Shown here: in pieces, positions 24,825 through 33,849 of the stretch | Position numbering within the stretch: position 1 is the stretch's first letter | Layout of the letters: the number at the start of each line of letters is the position of its first letter | Source of the DNA: Planctomycetota bacterium | Lineage (GTDB): Bacteria > Planctomycetota > Phycisphaerae > UBA1845 > UTPLA1 | NCBI GenBank assembly: GCA_016235815.1 | Contig: JACRIM010000004.1 | Span: 52,956 to 116,955, forward strand | Length of the DNA stretch: 64,000 nt | Reading direction: 5' to 3' | Notes under the pieces: generated by a model | Told to the model about the DNA's origin: nothing | What the model saw: the letters and a program-made list of their open reading frames with translations, nothing else | Database searches by the model: none | Translations under genes and position numbers: made by a program

Positions 24825-26993
24825 ATGATGTCGCCCCGTAGCTGCCTGGTCGCACGCCTGCCGCGCGCTTGTGCCTTCATGCCGGTTCTCGTTTGCCTGG
24901 GCCTGCAACCGGGAGGATTGTCCGTCGCATACGGAGCCGAGTTTGCGGAAGCGGAACCGAATAACGACACGTCTCGCGCCACCCTGCTGCGCGTCCGCGA
25001 GTCCGGCAACGGCCAAATCAATCCCATCGGCGACGGCGATTTCTGGCGCGTGCCGCACGCTTCGGTCGGGGATCTGGTCTTTGCCTGGGTGGACACTCGT
25101 GTGTCGCCGGCGGTGAACGGGGACAAATCTGATTCACTGCTGACCCTCTTCGACAACAATGGCCAGGTGATCGGTTTCGACGACGATGACGGGCCTCAAC
25201 TTAGCTCCGTCGTGGCGGGCGCCGTCGTACCCGTCGCCGGCAATGTCTTCTACGGCGTCACGGAAAAGGCCGGCCCGCATATCCTGAATCTCTACCGTCT
25301 GCATCACGCGATCGTGAGTCCGGCGGATGTCGGATCGGAGGTTGAGCCAAACGACTTGCCGGATCAAGCCAACTTCATTACCTCGAAAGTCACCACGGGA
25401 ACGACCGGCCGCGCCCATTTCGATCGATTCCGCGTGGACGTGCGCGCCAATGAGCGCGTCGTCGTCATCCTGGACGCTGATCCGGAGCGGAACGATCTGC
25501 CGGCTCCGGTGATTGTGCACATCCTTGCCGCGGATGGAACGACCGCGCTTGCCGCGGGCGATGCCCTATCAACCTCTAATCTCGACTCCAACAACGCCCA
25601 CGCGGCCGGGGAAGCGACGGCCACCGTCGACGGCCCGCTACAGATTCTGGTCAAGGGGATCTCGGACGACCGTGACTCCACCTACCGGTTCGTTGTGTTG
25701 GTGAATGGCCGTGTGTATCGCGACGCGGACGCCGATGGCCTCGAAGATATTCGCGACAATTGCGCGCTGGTCGCCAACCCGGATCAGGCAGACGCCGACG
25801 GAGACAAGTCCGGCGACGCGTGCGACGCCTGCCCCAACAGCGTGCTCAAGACCGAGCCGGGCACGTGCGGCTGCGATGCGCCCGATGTCGACGTGGATGG
25901 TGACGGGGTTGTCGACTGCGGCGTGACCAACCCTGCCCAGGCGCTTCTAAACTCCACGGGAATCCTTCTGGTGGCGAGCGATCTTCGCGGCACCGTCTCC
26001 GCCTACGATGCCCGAACCGGCGATTTGGTTGATCCGGCGTTCATTGGGTCCAATCTGACTGGTAGTACTCCAGATTCAATTGCCTTCGATCCAACTCGTC
26101 GGCGCATCCTGTGCCTGGTTGGCGGGAATCGGATCCGGCAGATATCCCTGGACACAATGACCGCCGATTCTTTTGCGCCCGCCTCGGACAACATCGGGCT
26201 TCTCTTTGACGATGCCAGCGAGTTGGCGGTGCTCCCGGACGGACACGTCCTGGTGACGAGCAGCGAAGGCGCCAACCCCGACGCGGTCGCCGAATTCAAC
26301 GCGGACGGCGGGTTTCTGGGCAATCGCGTGGCCGGCAACGCCGGTGGGCTTCAAAACCCAACATCGCTTCTGATTCGTGGCGCGGATCTTTTTTTGGGTG
26401 ATAGAGCCGCCAGCACGATCCGTCGCTTCGACCTGACCAGCGGCGCGGCCATCGGCGCCTCCAACATCATCAGCGAACAGCCCACTGGATTGGCAAACAC
26501 CGCCAGCGGCAACATGCTGATTGCGTGTACTACAGGCGATCAACGCGGCGTGCTGGAGGTTGCGTTCGATGGGGACTTGATCGGCCACTACACGCCGTCT
26601 GATCTGAGCTTCTTCCGGGCCGTGTTTGAGTTGCCCAATGGCAACATTCTGGTTACAGCCAACCGCGGACTTTCTGAGATCGACCGGAACGGCCGAATTG
26701 TCGATGATAAAGACCGTCGATTCCTGTCTCCGTTCATTGAGTTTGCCTTGCTCGACCGCGACGGCGATGGTGCCGGTGACGCGATTGACGGCGCACCGGA
26801 TGATCCAGCCTCCGTTAAACCCGCCGATCCCGGTAATGGTGCTGCAAACATGATTGATGCGGCACCCACGGGCGACGCCGATGCGCTCTTGGGCCAGAAT
26901 CTGTGCGGCACATGCGGTTCTGGCTCCCCGACGCTGCTAACGGTGGCCGGCCCGCTGTTGTTGGCGACCAAGGCGCGCCGCCGGAAATCATGA
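24825..26993 (+). CDS. Exported multidomain protein with Cys/Gly-hydrophobic-Arg tail
   Basis: A 722-residue protein; the ATG at 24825 follows AGGAG by eight bases. After a signal peptide come two pre-peptidase C-terminal-like (PPC) domains (AEAEPNNDTSRAT; EVEPNDLPDQANF), then Asp-rich calcium-binding repeats like thrombospondin type 3 (DADGLEDIRDNC, DADGDKSGDACD), and from about 400 a propeller-like region (VSAYDARTGDLV, PDSIAFDPTRRRI). The end is CGTCGSGSP, a hydrophobic helix and KARRRKS. This resembles MYXO-CTERM-type sorting signals, in which a Cys-containing motif is processed at the membrane. It lies between two asnB genes and may have been inserted there. Confidence 0.8.
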   Translation: MMSPRSCLVARLPRACAFMPVLVCLGLQPGGLSVAYGAEFAEAEPNNDTSRATLLRVRESGNGQINPIGDGDFWRVPHASVGDLVFAWVDTRVSPAVNGDKSDSLLTLFDNNGQVIGFDDDDGPQLSSVVAGAVVPVAGNVFYGVTEKAGPHILNLYRLHHAIVSPADVGSEVEPNDLPDQANFITSKVTTGTTGRAHFDRFRVDVRANERVVVILDADPERNDLPAPVIVHILAADGTTALAAGDALSTSNLDSNNAHAAGEATATVDGPLQILVKGISDDRDSTYRFVVLVNGRVYRDADADGLEDIRDNCALVANPDQADADGDKSGDACDACPNSVLKTEPGTCGCDAPDVDVDGDGVVDCGVTNPAQALLNSTGILLVASDLRGTVSAYDARTGDLVDPAFIGSNLTGSTPDSIAFDPTRRRILCLVGGNRIRQISLDTMTADSFAPASDNIGLLFDDASELAVLPDGHVLVTSSEGANPDAVAEFNADGGFLGNRVAGNAGGLQNPTSLLIRGADLFLGDRAASTIRRFDLTSGAAIGASNIISEQPTGLANTASGNMLIACTTGDQRGVLEVAFDGDLIGHYTPSDLSFFRAVFELPNGNILVTANRGLSEIDRNGRIVDDKDRRFLSPFIEFALLDRDGDGAGDAIDGAPDDPASVKPADPGNGAANMIDAAPTGDADALLGQNLCGTCGSGSPTLLTVAGPLLLATKARRRKS

Positions 26994-27163
26994 GGCGATC
27001 TCTGCACATTCGCCCGCGGAGCCGGAGAAGGAATTGGTGGAGCTGAACTCCGAGCCTGTCTTTCGGTTGAAAGTAATGGGCCGTGACGTCCGTTTCACAG
27101 AAAGGACCCCGCGCACAGCGGGCAAACGACCGTCGTCGGACGTGGAGCGCACTCAATCGCGGA

Positions 27164-27322
27164 TCGTCGGCGACATTCTGCTGAGCTGAGGCTGGCAAAG
27201 AGCGCGGCCTCTTCCGGCCTGATGCGCTGGAAGACGCGATGAAGTCGTCGGGGACGTACAGCCGGGCCATCTGGGGCGCACTGTGCCTTGAGCTATGGCA
27301 CCGGCAGTTCATCGATTCATAG
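27164..27322 (+). pseudogene. Broken 3' fragment of an asnB-like gene
   Basis: About 155 bases match the 3' end of asnB copy 1 (24245-24405) at roughly 90 percent by eye, including the stretch coding ERGLFRPDALEDAMKSSG. A one-base length change and a TGA at the break (27186) destroy the frame. The fragment lies 35 bases before asnB copy 2. It is best read as the remains of a former asnB gene or a duplication end. Confidence 0.85.
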
Positions 27323-27357
27323 TTCCCCAAACTGCGCTTGCCACTCATAATCCAACC

Positions 27358-29328
27358 ATGTGCGGCATCCTCGGCCTCTGGCATCCGAATGGCGAGTCAA
27401 TCGATTGCGCCGCCGTGATGCGCGCCAGCGCCTTGCTTCGCCACCGCGGCCCGGATGATGAGGGGTATCTGCTGGCCGACACGCGGGCCCGATGGTCGCA
27501 ATCTTTCGGGGGGCGCGACACGCTCGCCGAACTGAATCTCCCCGCGCTGGAATCCGCCGGCGGTCCGTTCAATCTCGCCCTTGCCTTTCGCCGCCTCTCC
27601 ATCCTCGATCTGTCGGGTGCGGGCCATCAACCGATGTCGTCGGCCGACGGGCGCTACACGATTGTCTTTAATGGCGAGATTTATAACTACGTGGAACTCC
27701 GCGACCAGCTTGTTGGTGCCGGACATTCATTTCATTCGACCAGCGACTCGGAGGTCCTGCTTCATGCGCTCATCGAATGGGGCGTCGGCGCGCTGCCGCG
27801 TCTGAACGGCATGTTTGCGTTTGCCTTTCTGGATCGCGATGCCCCGCGCCTGCTACTTGCCCGCGATTGCTTCGGCATCAAGCCGCTGTATCTGGTGCGC
27901 GACGTCTCGCGGATAGCCTTCGCGTCGGAGATCGAATCGCTGCTGGACCTCACCGGCCTACCGCGACGGGCGAATCCGCAACGGCTTTACAACTACCTTC
28001 GCTTTGGACTCGTCGACGACGGCGATCAGACGATGTTCAACGGAATCGAGCAGCTTCCCGCCGCGCACTACCTTGAACTCACGCCGGGCAACTGTTCCAT
28101 TGCACGGCCGACGTGCTATTGGCGCATCGACCCTCACGCCAGCGCCGAGATTTCGTTCGAACGCGCCTCCGATCACCTGCGCGATCTCTTTCTGGAGAGT
28201 GTGCGCTTGCACTTGCGAAGCGATGTGCCCGTCGGTGCGTGTCTCTCCGGTGGCATCGACTCGTCGGCCATCGTCTGCACCATGCGTGCGGTCGCCCCGC
28301 GCACGGATATTCACGCGTTCAGTTATTGCGCCGACGATCCCATGCTCGGCGAGGAACGATGGGTCGATCTCGTGGCGAGTCACGTCGGCGCGACCGTCCA
28401 CAAGATTCGCCTCGATCAATCCAATCTCATTACGGACCTCGACAGCCTCATGCAGGCCCAGCAGGAGCCGTTCGGCAGTACCAGCATCTACGCCCAGCAT
28501 CGCGTGTTTCGCCTTGCGGCCGACGCGGGGATCAAGGTGATGCTCGATGGTCAGGGCGCGGATGAGCTCTTCGCCGGCTATCGCCCGTATTACGCCGCGC
28601 GGCTTGCATCGTTGTTTCGACAGGGCCATCCCATTTCCATGCTGCGATTTGCATTCCGCGCGATGCAGATGCCGGGGATAACGGCGAGGCAACTCGCCGC
28701 GGAGACGGCGGGTCTTTTGCTTCCCGACGATGTGCAGGAATCGCTGCGGGGGCTTTTCGGGCGCGAACGAATCCCGCCGTGGATCAGGCGCGAGTGGTTT
28801 GAATCGCGGCATGTGTCGTTCGAATTGCTCTGGCGATCGGGGAAGGACGACGCATTGCGCGAAATGTTGCTCGACGCCGTGACGCGAACGAATCTGCCGA
28901 TGCTTCTGCGCTATGAAGATCGCAACTCGATGACGCATTCCATTGAGAGCCGCGTGCCGTTCCTCACGCCCGCCATCGCCGAGTTCGTGTTCAGCCTGCC
29001 GGAGAACTATTTGCTCGACGATCGAGGCGTTTCAAAATCCATCTTCCGTGCGGCCATGCGCGACATCGTGCCCGATGCAATTCTGGATCGTCGCGACAAG
29101 ATCGGATTCGCCACGCCGGAGAAGGCGTGGTTGAACCGTCTGCGCCCATGGGCCGAACCGTTGCTGGCCAACGACACTCACGCGGCGAGCGCCGTGCTGA
29201 ATATGCCCGCGGTCCGCGAGGAATGGCAGGTTGCGCTGGATGGCCTTGCCCGCTTCGACACGCGGTTGTGGCGGTGGGTTAATCTCATCGCCTGGGCCGA
29301 CCGCTATGGCGTGGAGTTCGGAGGCTGA
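27358..29328 (+). CDS. asnB: Asparagine synthase-type amidotransferase, copy 2
   Basis: A 656-residue paralogue of the copy at 22515. The ATG at 27358 gives MCGILGLWH with the catalytic Cys2; RHRGPDDEG and the loop CLSGGIDSSAIV are intact. It has an extra segment (about 45-65) in the glutaminase domain that copy 1 lacks, so the two are diverged and probably act on different substrates. It ends one base before the GT4 gene at 29330, which points to a joint role in making a surface glycan rather than free asparagine. Confidence 0.87.
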   Translation: MCGILGLWHPNGESIDCAAVMRASALLRHRGPDDEGYLLADTRARWSQSFGGRDTLAELNLPALESAGGPFNLALAFRRLSILDLSGAGHQPMSSADGRYTIVFNGEIYNYVELRDQLVGAGHSFHSTSDSEVLLHALIEWGVGALPRLNGMFAFAFLDRDAPRLLLARDCFGIKPLYLVRDVSRIAFASEIESLLDLTGLPRRANPQRLYNYLRFGLVDDGDQTMFNGIEQLPAAHYLELTPGNCSIARPTCYWRIDPHASAEISFERASDHLRDLFLESVRLHLRSDVPVGACLSGGIDSSAIVCTMRAVAPRTDIHAFSYCADDPMLGEERWVDLVASHVGATVHKIRLDQSNLITDLDSLMQAQQEPFGSTSIYAQHRVFRLAADAGIKVMLDGQGADELFAGYRPYYAARLASLFRQGHPISMLRFAFRAMQMPGITARQLAAETAGLLLPDDVQESLRGLFGRERIPPWIRREWFESRHVSFELLWRSGKDDALREMLLDAVTRTNLPMLLRYEDRNSMTHSIESRVPFLTPAIAEFVFSLPENYLLDDRGVSKSIFRAAMRDIVPDAILDRRDKIGFATPEKAWLNRLRPWAEPLLANDTHAASAVLNMPAVREEWQVALDGLARFDTRLWRWVNLIAWADRYGVEFGG

Positions 29329-29329
29329 C

Positions 29330-30460
29330 ATGCGCATCGTCCACCTTTCCACGCTTCACGCACCGCTCGACGTGCGCATCTTCTATAAGGAATGTCGCAC
29401 GCTGGCCCGCGCGGGGCACGATGTACAACTACTCGTGAACAACCCGCCCGCCCCCGAGCGCGACGGCGTTCACTTTCACGCCCTTGCGCCCGCGACCTCT
29501 TCGTTTCGCCCGCTTCGCATCCGTCGCCGGTTGAATGACGCGCTGGCGAAGGCGCTGGACCTCAAGGCCGACGTGTATCACGTACACGACGCCGAGATTC
29601 TCTCCATCGCTCGCCATTTGAAGCGCGATGGCGCGAAAGTGATCTACGACGTTCACGAAGATTCACCCCAGGAAGTCCTCGACATGAACCCCGGCCGACC
29701 GATCTATCGAACGGCCAAGTATTTCGCGTTCAAGCGGCTCTGGGCCACGGCGCCGCGCGTCGTCGATCATTTCGTCGCCGCGACGCCCGCCATCGCCGCG
29801 ATGTTCCCGCCCGGACTGACGACGACGGTTTGCAACTTCCCGCTCAGCGAAGAATTCTCGGGTGCGGCGCCGGCAAATCGGCTGAGCGACTCGCCCGACG
29901 CGCCGAGGCGCTTCATCTTCATCGGCGGCATCTCCGCCATCCGCGGGGCGCGCGAAATGGTGCAGGCCATGTCGCTTATGCCGCAGGAAGCGAACGCCCG
30001 CCTGCTTCTTGTCGGTGAGTTCCAGCCGCCTGAGTTGCACAGTGAGCTTGCCCGACTGCCCGGTTGGTCGCGCGTGGATGTGCTGCCGTGGCAGCCGCGC
30101 GAGAAGCTCGGCGAACTGCTCGCCGGTTCGATCGCCGGTCTCGTTCCTTTTCATCCGGGTCGTAATCACACCGAGGCGTTGCCGAACAAAATCTTCGAGT
30201 ACATGGCCGCGGGGTTGCCCGTGATCGCGTCAGATTTTCCACTGTGGCGCGGACTCATTGCTGCCGATAACGCGGGACTGCTTATTGATCCGTTGAAGCC
30301 AGCGTCCATTGCCGACGCGCTGTCCGCGCTGCTTACCGACCCCGCACGCGCCGCCGCGATGGGCCGAGCGGGAGCCGCCCTTGTGCGAACTCGCTACAAT
30401 TGGGAAGCAGAATCGGCGAAATTGGTCGACCTGTACGCGACCCTTCGCCCGCGCCGGTAA
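29330..30460 (+). CDS. Family 4 glycosyltransferase
   Basis: A 376-residue GT-B enzyme. The ATG at 29330 follows GGAGG and lies one base after asnB copy 2. The N-terminal domain begins MRIVHLSTLHAPLDVRIFYK and contains DVYHVHDAEIL; the C-terminal donor domain has FIGGISAIRGAREM and the GT4 sugar-nucleotide block ALPNKIFEYMAAGLPVIASD. Such enzymes transfer hexoses in exopolysaccharide synthesis. Donor and acceptor cannot be told from sequence. Confidence 0.88.
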   Translation: MRIVHLSTLHAPLDVRIFYKECRTLARAGHDVQLLVNNPPAPERDGVHFHALAPATSSFRPLRIRRRLNDALAKALDLKADVYHVHDAEILSIARHLKRDGAKVIYDVHEDSPQEVLDMNPGRPIYRTAKYFAFKRLWATAPRVVDHFVAATPAIAAMFPPGLTTTVCNFPLSEEFSGAAPANRLSDSPDAPRRFIFIGGISAIRGAREMVQAMSLMPQEANARLLLVGEFQPPELHSELARLPGWSRVDVLPWQPREKLGELLAGSIAGLVPFHPGRNHTEALPNKIFEYMAAGLPVIASDFPLWRGLIAADNAGLLIDPLKPASIADALSALLTDPARAAAMGRAGAALVRTRYNWEAESAKLVDLYATLRPRR

Positions 30461-30465
30461 ACGCA

Positions 30466-31104
30466 ATGCCTCGCACGTCGCACCACAAGATCGGATGGGC
30501 CAACCGCGTCACGCTCGCCCGCATCTTCTTCATTGCGCCGTTTGTTCTCTGCCTGCTGAACCAGAACAACGCCGATCAGCTTTGGCTCCGCTGGGTGGCC
30601 ATCGCCATCTTCGCGGTTATGGCCATCAGTGACGGCGTGGATGGATACCTTGCCCGCAGGCTGCACGATGAATCGCCCCTCGGCGCGTTTCTCGATCCCC
30701 TGGCCGATAAACTGCTCATCACGTTGGCCGTCGTGCTGCTCTGCATCAATGGCGTGACCGATCACCATGCGAGCGGTGAGTTGCGGACGCTTCAACTGCC
30801 GAACTGGGTCGTGGTCGCCGCGATTGGCAAAGACCTGATCGTATCACTCGGATTCGTGGTGATTTATATGTCGACGCACACGCTGCTAATCAAGCCGCGC
30901 TGGCTCGGCAAGACCTGCACCACCGTGGAGATGCTCCTCGTGCTCAGTATGTTGCTGTGGCCGAGCCTGCCGAGCGCTCTTTCCGAGGCTCCGCGTATTC
31001 TTTGGATCGCCACCACGATTCTCGCGGCCCTCTCCGCCGTCGACTACATTCGGTCGGGCAACCACTATATAATCTCCACGAACGCCGCGAAAAAAACCGA
31101 GTAA
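30466..31104 (+). CDS. CDP-alcohol phosphatidyltransferase
   Basis: A 212-residue membrane enzyme with the full family motif SDGVDGYLARRL...GAFLDPLADK, whose Asp residues bind metal and the CDP-lipid. The family includes PgsA and related phospholipid synthases. It is a paralogue of the protein at 49367 and shares the unusual ADQLWL segment. Having two suggests one is PgsA and the other has another acceptor. The ATG at 30466 lies five bases after the GT4 stop; the next gene, ribBA, follows three bases after its own stop. Confidence 0.85.
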   Translation: MPRTSHHKIGWANRVTLARIFFIAPFVLCLLNQNNADQLWLRWVAIAIFAVMAISDGVDGYLARRLHDESPLGAFLDPLADKLLITLAVVLLCINGVTDHHASGELRTLQLPNWVVVAAIGKDLIVSLGFVVIYMSTHTLLIKPRWLGKTCTTVEMLLVLSMLLWPSLPSALSEAPRILWIATTILAALSAVDYIRSGNHYIISTNAAKKTE

Positions 31105-31107
31105 CCC

Positions 31108-32367
31108 ATGCACGAATCCCCTTCGTCCGTTTTCTGCTCCATTCCCGACGCCCTTTCCGACCTCAAGGCCGGCAAGTTCATCATTCTCGTCGACGACGAA
31201 GACCGCGAGAACGAGGGCGACCTCGTCTGCGCTGCCGAACTGGTTACTCCCGACATGATCAACTTCATGATCCGCCAGGCCGCCGGGAAGTTGTGCCTCG
31301 CGCTCTCGCCGCAAATCTGCGAGCGGTTGCACCTTTATCCGCAGGCCAATGAAAACACGGCGTCGCACGGCACGGCCTTCACCGTCTCCGTCGATGCCGA
31401 CGCGGCCTTCGGCGTGACCAGCGGTGTCTCGGCGCAGGATCGCCATCGCACGATTCAGCGCTGTATCGCCGACGACGCAAAGCCGACGGACCTGCGCCGC
31501 CCCGGCCACATCAGCCCGCTCAAGGCGAAGCAAGGCGGCGTCCTCATTCGCGCCGGCCACACCGAGGCCAGCGTTGATCTTGCGCAACTCGCCGGACTCA
31601 AGCCGGCCGGCGTGATCATCGAGATTCTCAAAGAGACGGGCGAGATTGCATTGCTGCCCGACCTGATCGACTTCGCCGCGAAGCACGACCTGAAGATATG
31701 CACGATTGCATCACTGGTGGAATATCGCCTGCAGCGTGAACGCTCCATCATGCGCGTCGAGTCCATCCCGCTTGAGAACAAGTTCGGCCGATGGACGCTG
31801 CACGCCTTTGAATCGGTGCTGGACAGCGAACCGCATGTGGCGCTGTCGATGGGTGATGCGCTGGGCAGGCTGACGGCCGAAGGGGATCCGGTCTCCGTCG
31901 ATCATCCCGTGCTCGTGCGGGTTCACTCGCAATGCCTCACCGGCGATGTCTTCGGCTCGCGGCGCTGCGACTGCGGCGAACAGCTCGAACTTGCCATGCA
32001 GACCATCGCCGCAAACGGCGAGGGCGTCATTGTGTATCTTCGCCAGGAGGGCCGCGGCATCGGCCTCGCCAACAAATTGCACGCCTATCGCCTTCAGGAT
32101 CAGGGGCTGGACACCGTGGAGGCCAATGAGAAGCTCGGCTTCCCGGCCGACAAGCGCGACTACGGCATCGGGGCGCAGATCCTTCGTGACCTGGGCCTGA
32201 AGAAGCTCTGTATCCTCACCAACAATCCCAAGAAGATCAGCCGACTTGAGGTCTATGGGCTGGAGGTTGTCGAGCAACGCCCGATTCAGATCCCGCCGAA
32301 TCCAACCAATCGCCGCTACCTCGCCACCAAGCGCGACAAGCTGGGCCACATGCTCGAAGAACCGTAA
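31108..32367 (+). CDS. ribBA: Bifunctional riboflavin enzyme RibBA
   Basis: Two enzymes in one 419-residue chain. The N-terminal half is dihydroxybutanone-phosphate synthase: VDDEDRENEGDLV and GHTEASVDLAQLAGL are its active-site blocks. The C-terminal half is GTP cyclohydrolase II: HSQCLTGDVFGSRRCDCG carries the three zinc Cys, and RQEGRGIGLANK the catalytic Arg region. Both supply riboflavin synthesis; RibH at 12382 uses the first product. The ATG is three bases after the previous stop. Confidence 0.97.
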   Translation: MHESPSSVFCSIPDALSDLKAGKFIILVDDEDRENEGDLVCAAELVTPDMINFMIRQAAGKLCLALSPQICERLHLYPQANENTASHGTAFTVSVDADAAFGVTSGVSAQDRHRTIQRCIADDAKPTDLRRPGHISPLKAKQGGVLIRAGHTEASVDLAQLAGLKPAGVIIEILKETGEIALLPDLIDFAAKHDLKICTIASLVEYRLQRERSIMRVESIPLENKFGRWTLHAFESVLDSEPHVALSMGDALGRLTAEGDPVSVDHPVLVRVHSQCLTGDVFGSRRCDCGEQLELAMQTIAANGEGVIVYLRQEGRGIGLANKLHAYRLQDQGLDTVEANEKLGFPADKRDYGIGAQILRDLGLKKLCILTNNPKKISRLEVYGLEVVEQRPIQIPPNPTNRRYLATKRDKLGHMLEEP

Positions 32368-32430
32368 TCTCGAAGTTGGCCGGCCCTGTCTGCTCGACGG
32401 AACACGCGGTTCCGTGGTAAAACACACCCA

Positions 32431-33384
32431 ATGCCTGACTACCGCGTTCAAACTGATATCTACAACGGTCCGATGGACCTCCTCCTCTATCTCATCCGCC
32501 GGGAAGAAGTGGATATCTACGACATCCCCATTTCCCGGGTGACGCAGCAGTATCTTGATTATGTCACCACGCTGAAGTCGATCGATCCGAACATCGCCGG
32601 CGAGTTTCTCGTCCTCGCGGCGACGCTGATGGAAATCAAATCGCGCATGCTCCTGCCGCGCCCGCCGGCCGAAACCGGCGAGGAGGAGGACCTCTCCGAT
32701 CCGCGGCTCGAACTCGTGCGGCAACTGCTCGAATATAAGAAATACAAAGACGCCTCGCTGGAGCTTGCCGCCGCCGCGCACGAAGCGGCCATGCGCTGGC
32801 CGCGCCTGCCGGGGCGCATGGAGAAGGAATCGCCCGGGGTCGTCGACCTCGACGACGTGCAGATTTGGGATCTCGTCGCCGTCTTTAACAAGCTCATGGC
32901 GTCCATCGGTGCGCGATCGGCCACACACGACGTCGTCTTCGATGACACGCCGATCGCCCTCCACGCCGCGGATATTCTCGATCGCATTCAAAGCGAAGGC
33001 GGGGAACTGACCTTCGAAGGCATCTTCATGGGTCGCACCAAGGTCGAAATGATCGGCCTCTTTCTCGCGCTGCTCGAACTCATGCGCCAGCGTCGTGTAA
33101 AGGTCTCGCAATCCGGTCCCTTCGCCGCCATTCGCATCACGTTGTTGTCGGCCGAGCCGATTGAGATCGGCGATGAGTGGACGCCGGCGATTCATGATGC
33201 CGTGCTTGGACCGACGCGGGATGATGCTGCCGATGAAATCGAGTCGATACCAGCGGCGCCCACCATCGCCCTCGACGAGGATGAGGAAGAAGAGCGCTTC
33301 GACGATCTCGACAAGATCAAGACCGATGTCGACATCGACGCCATCCTTCATGAAGCTGCTCCGCCCGAGGAGAAACCGGAATGA
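32431..33384 (+). CDS. scpA: Segregation and condensation protein A
   Basis: ScpA is the kleisin that links the SMC ATPase heads, with ScpB, in chromosome condensation. The 317 residues start with the typical YNGPMDLLLYLIRREEVDIY, continue with FLVLAATLMEIKSRMLLPR, and have a C-terminal winged-helix part that includes VTFLALLELMRQRR-like residues. The end is acidic (DEDEEEERFDDLDKIK) and longer than in B. subtilis ScpA. It overlaps the RidA-like gene by four bases, so translation is probably coupled. No scpB is in the window. Confidence 0.94.
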   Translation: MPDYRVQTDIYNGPMDLLLYLIRREEVDIYDIPISRVTQQYLDYVTTLKSIDPNIAGEFLVLAATLMEIKSRMLLPRPPAETGEEEDLSDPRLELVRQLLEYKKYKDASLELAAAAHEAAMRWPRLPGRMEKESPGVVDLDDVQIWDLVAVFNKLMASIGARSATHDVVFDDTPIALHAADILDRIQSEGGELTFEGIFMGRTKVEMIGLFLALLELMRQRRVKVSQSGPFAAIRITLLSAEPIEIGDEWTPAIHDAVLGPTRDDAADEIESIPAAPTIALDEDEEEERFDDLDKIKTDVDIDAILHEAAPPEEKPE

Positions 33385-33842
33385 CTCCCTCACAGAAACT
33401 CACTGAACTCGGCCTCACCCTCCCCGGCGTGACGGCGCCGATCGGCTCCTACGTCCCCGGCATTCGCACCGGCAATCTCGTCTTCGTCAGCGGTCAACTG
33501 CCCTTTGTGGATGGCAAGCTGCTTGCCGAGGGCAAGGTCGGCGCCGATGTCACGCCCGAACAGGCCATCAAAGCCGCGCGACAATCCGGCATTAACGCAT
33601 TGTCCATTGCCGCACACACGGCCGGCGGAATCGACAATATTGCCCGCGTGATTCGCCTTGCCGTGTTTGTGCAAAGCGCGCCGGGCTTTTCCGACCAGCC
33701 CAGGATCGCCAATGGCGCGAGCGACGTCATGGTCGAAATCTTCGGCGAGGCCGGCAAACACGTCCGCGCTGCCGTCGGGGCGAATGAACTGCCCCGAAAT
33801 GCCGCCGTCGAGGTTGAGATGATGGTGGAATTAAAAGGCTGA
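33381..33842 (+). CDS. RidA/YjgF-family protein
   Basis: A 153-residue member of the YjgF/YER057c/UK114 family. GNLVFVSGQLP, KVGADVTPEQAIKAARQ and AAVEVEMMVEL are family landmarks. RidA proper deaminates reactive enamine/imine intermediates. This protein belongs to the longer subgroup and lacks an obvious match to the RidA catalytic Arg context (the end has GANELPRNAAVEVE), so its activity is uncertain. It is translationally coupled to scpA. Confidence 0.9.
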   Translation: MTPSQKLTELGLTLPGVTAPIGSYVPGIRTGNLVFVSGQLPFVDGKLLAEGKVGADVTPEQAIKAARQSGINALSIAAHTAGGIDNIARVIRLAVFVQSAPGFSDQPRIANGASDVMVEIFGEAGKHVRAAVGANELPRNAAVEVEMMVELKG

Positions 33843-33849
33843 ACCCCCT

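Noticed and set aside
31711..33393. A 560-codon open frame on the minus strand
   Set aside because: It is antisense to ribBA and scpA, both unmistakable, and its protein looks like random composition.
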